Source: Elysia crispata (lineage: Eukaryota; Mollusca; Gastropoda; Plakobranchidae). Taken from it: 64,000 nucleotides of DNA. The stretch covers positions 112,501 to 176,500 of the forward strand of contig JAWDGP010002150.1 of the NCBI GenBank assembly GCA_033675545.1, read 5' to 3'. A program made the translations under genes and the position numbers. Positions 58,783 through 64,000 of this stretch are shown piece by piece. Every line of letters begins with the position of its first letter. Within the stretch, counting starts at the first letter, position 1. The notes beneath the pieces are model-generated. The model saw nothing but the letters and a program-made list of their open reading frames with translations. It searched no databases and had not been told where the DNA came from.

Positions 58783-59300
58783 GATAATAATAATAATAAT
58801 AATGAAGTTATTTCCTAGCGCCTCTTCCTACTCGTAGGCTCGAAGCTCTTTACAATAGTCTATTTACAAACGTTTAACATAGTGACACTAGTCTATAGTC
58901 TAAAACATAGTCCATTAACAATTCAAACAAACAGAAGAGGAAAATATAAATAAGTTACATGTACAAAGAAAATAAGAAAAGACATTGACAATAAGACAAA
59001 TTTCTCAGACTAATTAAGGTCTTCATGTGCAGTAAACAAATGGGTTTTCAATAGGGTCTTAAACTGACTTATAGAACTCGCCTCCCTGATGGAAAGGGGA
59101 AGGGCATTCCAGACAACTGGTGCACATTGTACAAATGCTCTATGGCCGTCTTTTCTTGATGGTTTGCATGGAACTGACAGCAAAGCTTTGTTACCTGATC
59201 GTAAGCTACGAGGATTCAGTGTTTCCAACAAGAAATTTACGAAAATCTCTGATGGAAGAGAGACAATGAGTAAAGTAGCTTCTAAAGACATTCGCTTATT
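58783..59300 (-). mobile_element. 5'-truncated LINE 3' end (CR1/L2/Rex-like)
   Basis: The minus strand encodes a C-terminal tail typical of these reverse transcriptases: NPRSLRSGNKALLSVPCK, then GHRAFVQCAPVVWNALP, then LSIREASSISQFKTLLKTHLF, stop at 59010. The CAP.VWNALPLSIREA..I..FK..LKTHLF pattern is the well-known end of ORF2 in the CR1/L2/Rex group. The 3' UTR contains TGTAAAGAGCTTCGAG and GGCGCTA, close to the usual TGTAAAGCGCTT...GCGCTATA end of such elements, and finishes in about six ATT units (58787-58804). The polymerase domain is missing: a dead-on-arrival 5' truncation. Confidence 0.88.
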
Positions 59301-59309
59301 GAACTCATC

Positions 59310-60290
59310 AATTCAATTAAATTCAATTATAAACAGACTGATTATATTTGATTTAGGATCCAAAAAGATTTTTAATCTTTCGGTCCAGCATTTTGATTTT
59401 ATTGCCCTCCCGCTTTTAGCGGACAAAAATAAAGAGAAATTCTCAAAGGTATTTTTTTTCCAATTAAGTGGCATCCTAAGCTGACAGTGAGTGCCCAAAA
59501 GGATTATTCAAAATAAATAACGCGCATCACCATAGTCGTGATAGTGCAAGCATATCAGGAGTTTTTGTTTTCAACGCATCTGCCACGAGCGATTAAACTG
59601 TTCATATCCTCTTTTAAGTTATTTGATTTAACTGAATGGGCGATCCCCCCCCCCAAAAAAAAGAAAAAAAAAAGGAATAGAAACAGCGCATAGAAGCAAC
59701 TTAGACATTGAATTACTCTCGCTTAAGGATTTCTCTTAAAATCACTTTTTTACAAGAGACTGATATATTACAGACAGCATCCCAAATTTCACGAACATAA
59801 TAAAAGCAACACAAACGGAATAAAGAATAACAATAGCATATATGTTTAAAAATGTAAACCTTATCACAATCAATGTCATCATGACCATTATCATCATCCT
59901 CTTCCTCCTCCTCATCATCATCATTATTATCATTATCATCATCATCATCTTGTCATCACCACCAACAGCTTTACTGCGCTATACCACACTATCATTTTTC
60001 CTCGTTGGGTTTCAGTGAGCTTCACTTTCATAACTCCAGTCGCCATAAGATGCTACAGATTCTTTCTCATCAAACCACTGAAACAAACAGTTCCTTGGCG
60101 CTTTTGGAAATATGTATATCATTGATCTTCACTATCTATGAAACTCTAGACACTCTTCTCAAGAACCGTATCTGGGATTATGTACGAATTGCAGAGAAAA
60201 ACTGTTACAAATAAAGAACTTTTCACAAGGAAAAATGAATGATGATGCTTTGAAGAAGTCATTATTGAAAAAGTTCTCTTTTGCTGTGAG
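59310..60290. other. Non-coding interval with degenerate ATC/ATT repeat
   Basis: A decayed trinucleotide tract (ATC, ATT, CTC units) lies at about 59866-59970. Nothing else was recognised. Confidence 0.55.
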
Positions 60291-60294
60291 AAAT

Positions 60295-60620
<326 letters not shown>

Positions 60621-60630
60621 TGTGTGTAGG

Positions 60631-60633
<3 letters not shown>

Positions 60634-60715
<82 letters not shown>

Positions 60716-60720
60716 GGGGG
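60634..60720. repeat. (GA)n microsatellite with G run
   Basis: About 38 GA units then a run of G. Confidence 0.97.
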
Positions 60721-61308
60721 GGGGGAGAGGAGGTAGGGAAAAAAGAGAAAGCCAGAGATATAGTAGGAAGGGAGAGATAAAAGATACATTTAAATAGACA
60801 TTAAATAAAAATCAATGAATAGGAAATCTGGCAGGAAGGCAAATTTAGAGAGACGAATATAGGAAAAGACAAAATGTTAGCAACTCCAATAAAACATGAT
60901 AAGTAAGTTTTAAAAAGTTTCTAAGTAGCCACGAGTAGATTACCTGGGTGATTGGAAAATACCGAGCTGAGCACCAACTGAACTCATTCAAATTATTGAG
61001 AAAAGCTTGTAAAAAATTAAAGAAAAATCGAATTGGCCTGTTCACCCTACTTATACCGCGCATCAATGTCATGGCGCTCAAGTAGGACGTAATAAAACCG
61101 AGGGCAGGTAAACACGCTTCATGCTCACCCTTGATCTTTTCCAATGATACGAAGAGGAAATGAAGCAATTTATTTCAGCACTCAGAGTTATCTTTTGACC
61201 GCTTGTGGATCAATTTGGGATCCAGAGAAAGAAATAATCATTAGTTTTTTTATTCAGAATGCGCTTAACGTATCGGTCTTGGCTCTGAGAGTCAGAGGGT
61301 TGTGTCAG

Positions 61309-62944
61309 TGCGGCCACGTCATCATGTGTACCACTTCCCTTGCGGCCACCTCATGGTGTGTACCACTTCCCTTGCGACCACGTCATCATGTGTACCACTT
61401 CCCTTGCGGCCACGTCATCAAGTGTACCACTTCCCTTGCGGCCACGTCATCATGTGTACCACTTCCCTTGCGGCCACAGCATCATGTATACCACTTCCCT
61501 TGCGGCCACAACATCGTGTGTATCACTGCCCTTGCGGCCACAGCATCATGTGTACCAGTGCCCTTGCGGCCACAGCATCATGTGTATCACTGCCCTTGCG
61601 GCCACAGCATCATGTGCACCACTGCCCTTGCGGCCACAGCATCATGTGCACCACTGCCCTTGCGGCCACCTCATCGTGTGTACCACTTCCCTTGCGGCCA
61701 CGTCATCATGTGTACCACTTCCCTTGCGGCCACGTCATCATGTGTACCACTTCCCTTGCGGCCACGTCATCATGTGTACCACTTCCCTTGCGGCCACGTC
61801 ATCATGTGTACCACTTCCCTTGCGGCCACAGTATCATGTATACCACTTCCGTTGCGGCCACAACATCATGTGTACCACTTCTCTTGCGGCCACAACATCG
61901 TGTGTATCACTGCCCTTGCGGCCATAGAAAGATGTGTACCACTGCCCTTGCGGCCACAGCGTCGTGTGCATCACTGCTCTTGCGGCCACAGCATCATGTG
62001 TACCACTGCCCTTGCGGCCACAGCGTCGTGTGCATCACTGCTCTTGCGGCCACAGCATCGTGTGTATCACTGCCCTTGCGGCCACAGCATCATGTGCACC
62101 ACTGCCCTTGCGGCCACAGCATCATGTGTACCATTGCCCTTGCGGCCACAGCACCATGGGTACCATTGCCCTTGCGGCCACAGCATCATGTGCACCACTG
62201 CCCTTGCGGCCACAGCATCATGTGCACCACTGCCCTTGCGGCCACAGCATCGTGTGTACCAGTGCCCTTGCGGCCACAGCATCATGTGTACCACTGCCCT
62301 TGCGGCCACAGCGTCGTGTGCACCACTGCCCTTGCGGCCACAGCATCATGTGCGTCACTGCCCTTGCGGCCACAGCATCATGTGCACCACTGCCCTTGCG
62401 GCCACAGCATCATGTGCATCACTGCCCTTGCGGCCACAGCGTCGTGTGCACCACTGCCCTTGCGGCCACAGCATCATGTGCGCCACTGCCCTTGCGGCCA
62501 CAGCATCATGTGCACCACTGCCCTTGCGGCAACAGCATCATGTGCACCACTGCTCTTGCGGCAACAGCATCATGTGCACCACTGCTCTTGCGGCCACAAC
62601 ATCATGTGTACCACTGCCCTTGCGACCACAGCATCACGTGTAGCACTGCCCTTGCGGCCACGTCATCAAGTGTACCACTTCCCTTGCGGCAACAGCATCA
62701 TGTGTACCACTGCTCTTGCGGCCACAGCATCACGTGTAGCACTGCCCTTGCTGCCACAGCAGCATGTACACCACTGCCCTTGCGGCCACAGCATCATGTG
62801 TACCACTGCCCTTGAGGCCACAGCATCACGTGTACCACTGCCCTTGCTGCCACAGCATCATGTGTACCACTGCCCTTGCGGCCACAACATCACGTGTATC
62901 ACTGCCCTTGCGGCCACAGCATCATGTGCACCACTGCCCTTGCT
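61309..62944 (+). repeat. 32-bp minisatellite, about 51 copies
   Basis: A GC-rich array with a strict 32-bp period. Each unit begins TTGCGGCCAC and carries CATCATGTG and ACCACTGCCC or ACCACTTCCC. Two subtypes are arranged in blocks (GTCATC...CACTTCCC, and AGCATC...CACTGCCC). A variant pair near 61478 recurs near 61830, 11 units later, showing block duplication. The unit has no forward stop codon in any phase, so forward frames of 499 (from 61144) and 562 codons (61302-62990), plus shorter ones, overlap throughout. Because 32 leaves remainder 2 on division by 3, every frame cycles through the same 32-residue super-repeat with CPCGHSIMC and ALAATASC motifs. There is no signal peptide or recognised domain, so I call it a minisatellite; translation cannot be excluded. 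Confidence 0.95.
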
Positions 62945-63251
62945 TGTAAAGCCCAGTGCGTGCACTGTCTACAGGATTAGGATATGTTAGAGACCAGCCT
63001 GTGCTATTGATTCAGATATCGTTGATAGAAAATCAAAGTTTGCAATCACAACCTTAGAGACCTAAGGACATTTTATTTAGGCAACTTCGCGCAAACGAAA
63101 CCCGTTATATCTGCTTCATAATGCCAGCCTGAGTAAACCAAACCACCTAAACCGCCCATAGAGAGTGCGAAAAAGCAAAATAGCCGCACTCTAATGACTA
63201 AAACTTGAATAAAAACCCATTATTATGTACTGATTGACTGCATACTTCTAG
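62945..63251. other. Non-coding interval after the minisatellite
   Basis: About 300 bp in which nothing was recognised. Confidence 0.5.
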
Positions 63252-63357
63252 GATCGAGGAGGGTAATGATGCTCCTGCTGATGAAAATGATAATGGCGAC
63301 GATGTTGCTGATAATGATGAAGATGGCAAAGATGCAAACATTCTCTTCTTGAATTGA
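63252..63357 (+). CDS. Candidate acidic terminal exon
   Basis: After a plausible acceptor (CATACTTCTAG), the frame reads IEEGNDAPADENDNGDD, then VADNDEDGKDANILFLN and a TGA at 63355-63357. The strongly Asp/Asn/Glu-rich sequence would suit a disordered C-terminus. However, GAT/AAT-rich DNA is a decayed trinucleotide repeat elsewhere in this window, so the frame could be chance. No upstream exon was recognised. Confidence 0.25.
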
Positions 63358-64000
63358 AATGAATTTGCCTCCATATTATGCATTTGAATGTCACAAACGA
63401 GAAACCTGAACGCCATCTATCAAAGCAAGTGTACTCGCAATAGATATTTTTATATGATGAGTGTTAACCGCACTGTATAAATGTTAAGTTGGGAAAGGGA
63501 ATAGTGGTTGAATACCATTATTGGAAATATGGCAACTAGTTAACAGTGATATCGATAGAGTTTTAAAATCTAATATGAGAAAAAAAAAGCACTGTTTTAA
63601 AACCATCCATGAATAGGGAATCAGTGTAAGATTTCTGAAATGTTATTCAATAAATTTGCTACTTTGGTCTTTCAACAATAAGTGTTTTTTGTTGTTTAAA
63701 ACAAGTAGTATCACCCAATTCTAAACTTTCGCATGAAGAGGTGGGAGGGCTTTGAAGGAGTGGCATTACATCGGCGGTCGTGAAGCAAAGAAGGGGAAAG
63801 GTTAATACGATGTTTGCATACATTCGTTCTACACCAGTCCTTAGATTGCTAAGCTCAGAAAGAATAAAAGATAATTGGCCCAATGATCGGAAAGCAAACT
63901 TTCCAATGCCAACAACACCACACCAGTGCAAAAGATTATTATGGAAATGTAGTGCTGTTTAGAGAAAGAGACAGATTGATAGAGCGCGAAAGAAATTAAT
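63358..64000. other. Non-coding interval to the window end
   Basis: No recognised gene. A 90-codon minus frame (63659-63931) has no motif or splice support. A purine-rich tract begins at the right edge. Confidence 0.45.

Overview
This is a gene-poor, AT-rich stretch of eukaryotic nuclear DNA, most likely from a gastropod mollusc. That placement is an inference from four things. Clusters of nested TCTAGA/AGATCT words, abundant (as I recall) in heterobranch snail genomes, occur here. More than 30 long simple-repeat arrays (GA/CT, AAT, AGT, GATA, TGTC) are present. A LINE of the CR1/L2/Rex type, common in molluscs, has left its 3' end. The few plausible coding pieces are short, spliced, phase-consistent exons. 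I see no prokaryotic operon, no complete large gene, no rRNA and no convincing tRNA. Most long open frames are stop-free microsatellite or minisatellite DNA and are not genes.

Layout. 0-8 kb: a small Cys-rich frame of unknown meaning, a GC-rich island, a diverged tandem duplication of about 229 bp, then two minus-strand exons (7173-7250 and 4693-4777) that splice in phase into a Pro/Gly/Met-rich N-terminus resembling SMARCD/BAF60. An ETS-type site lies upstream of the first exon. The same interval holds two inverted-repeat (MITE-like) elements and most of the AGATCT clusters. 8-14.6 kb: simple repeats in otherwise featureless DNA. 14.6-16.1 kb: a 46-bp minisatellite of about 33 copies. 17-27 kb: an identical 32-bp sequence in inverted orientation beside two microsatellites, a CRE-containing pair of interleaved inverted repeats, a purine-rich GATA tract, a very long TTA array, and a foldback element whose tip carries a hammerhead-ribozyme-like core. 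28.9-36.9 kb and 45.1-50.9 kb: two old, diverged copies of the same material with blocks rearranged, including a paired frame for a single-pass membrane segment (open in one copy, stopped in the other). 38.4-39.1 kb: three candidate minus-strand exons of an unrecognised gene. 41.5 kb: a 35-bp tandem repeat. 50.96-51.29 kb: an AAT/AGT array over 300 bp long. 58.8-59.3 kb: the LINE 3' end with an ATT tail. 60.3-60.7 kb: a second copy of the foldback family between two GA arrays. 61.3-62.9 kb: a 32-bp minisatellite of about 51 copies that is open in all three forward frames. 63.25 kb: a possible acidic terminal exon.

The genes cannot be joined into a pathway from this window. The strongest signals are structural: the foldback with a ribozyme-like core, the rearranged segmental duplication with its membrane-segment exon, and the frame-cycling minisatellites. 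Homology statements rest on recognition from memory, not on a search.
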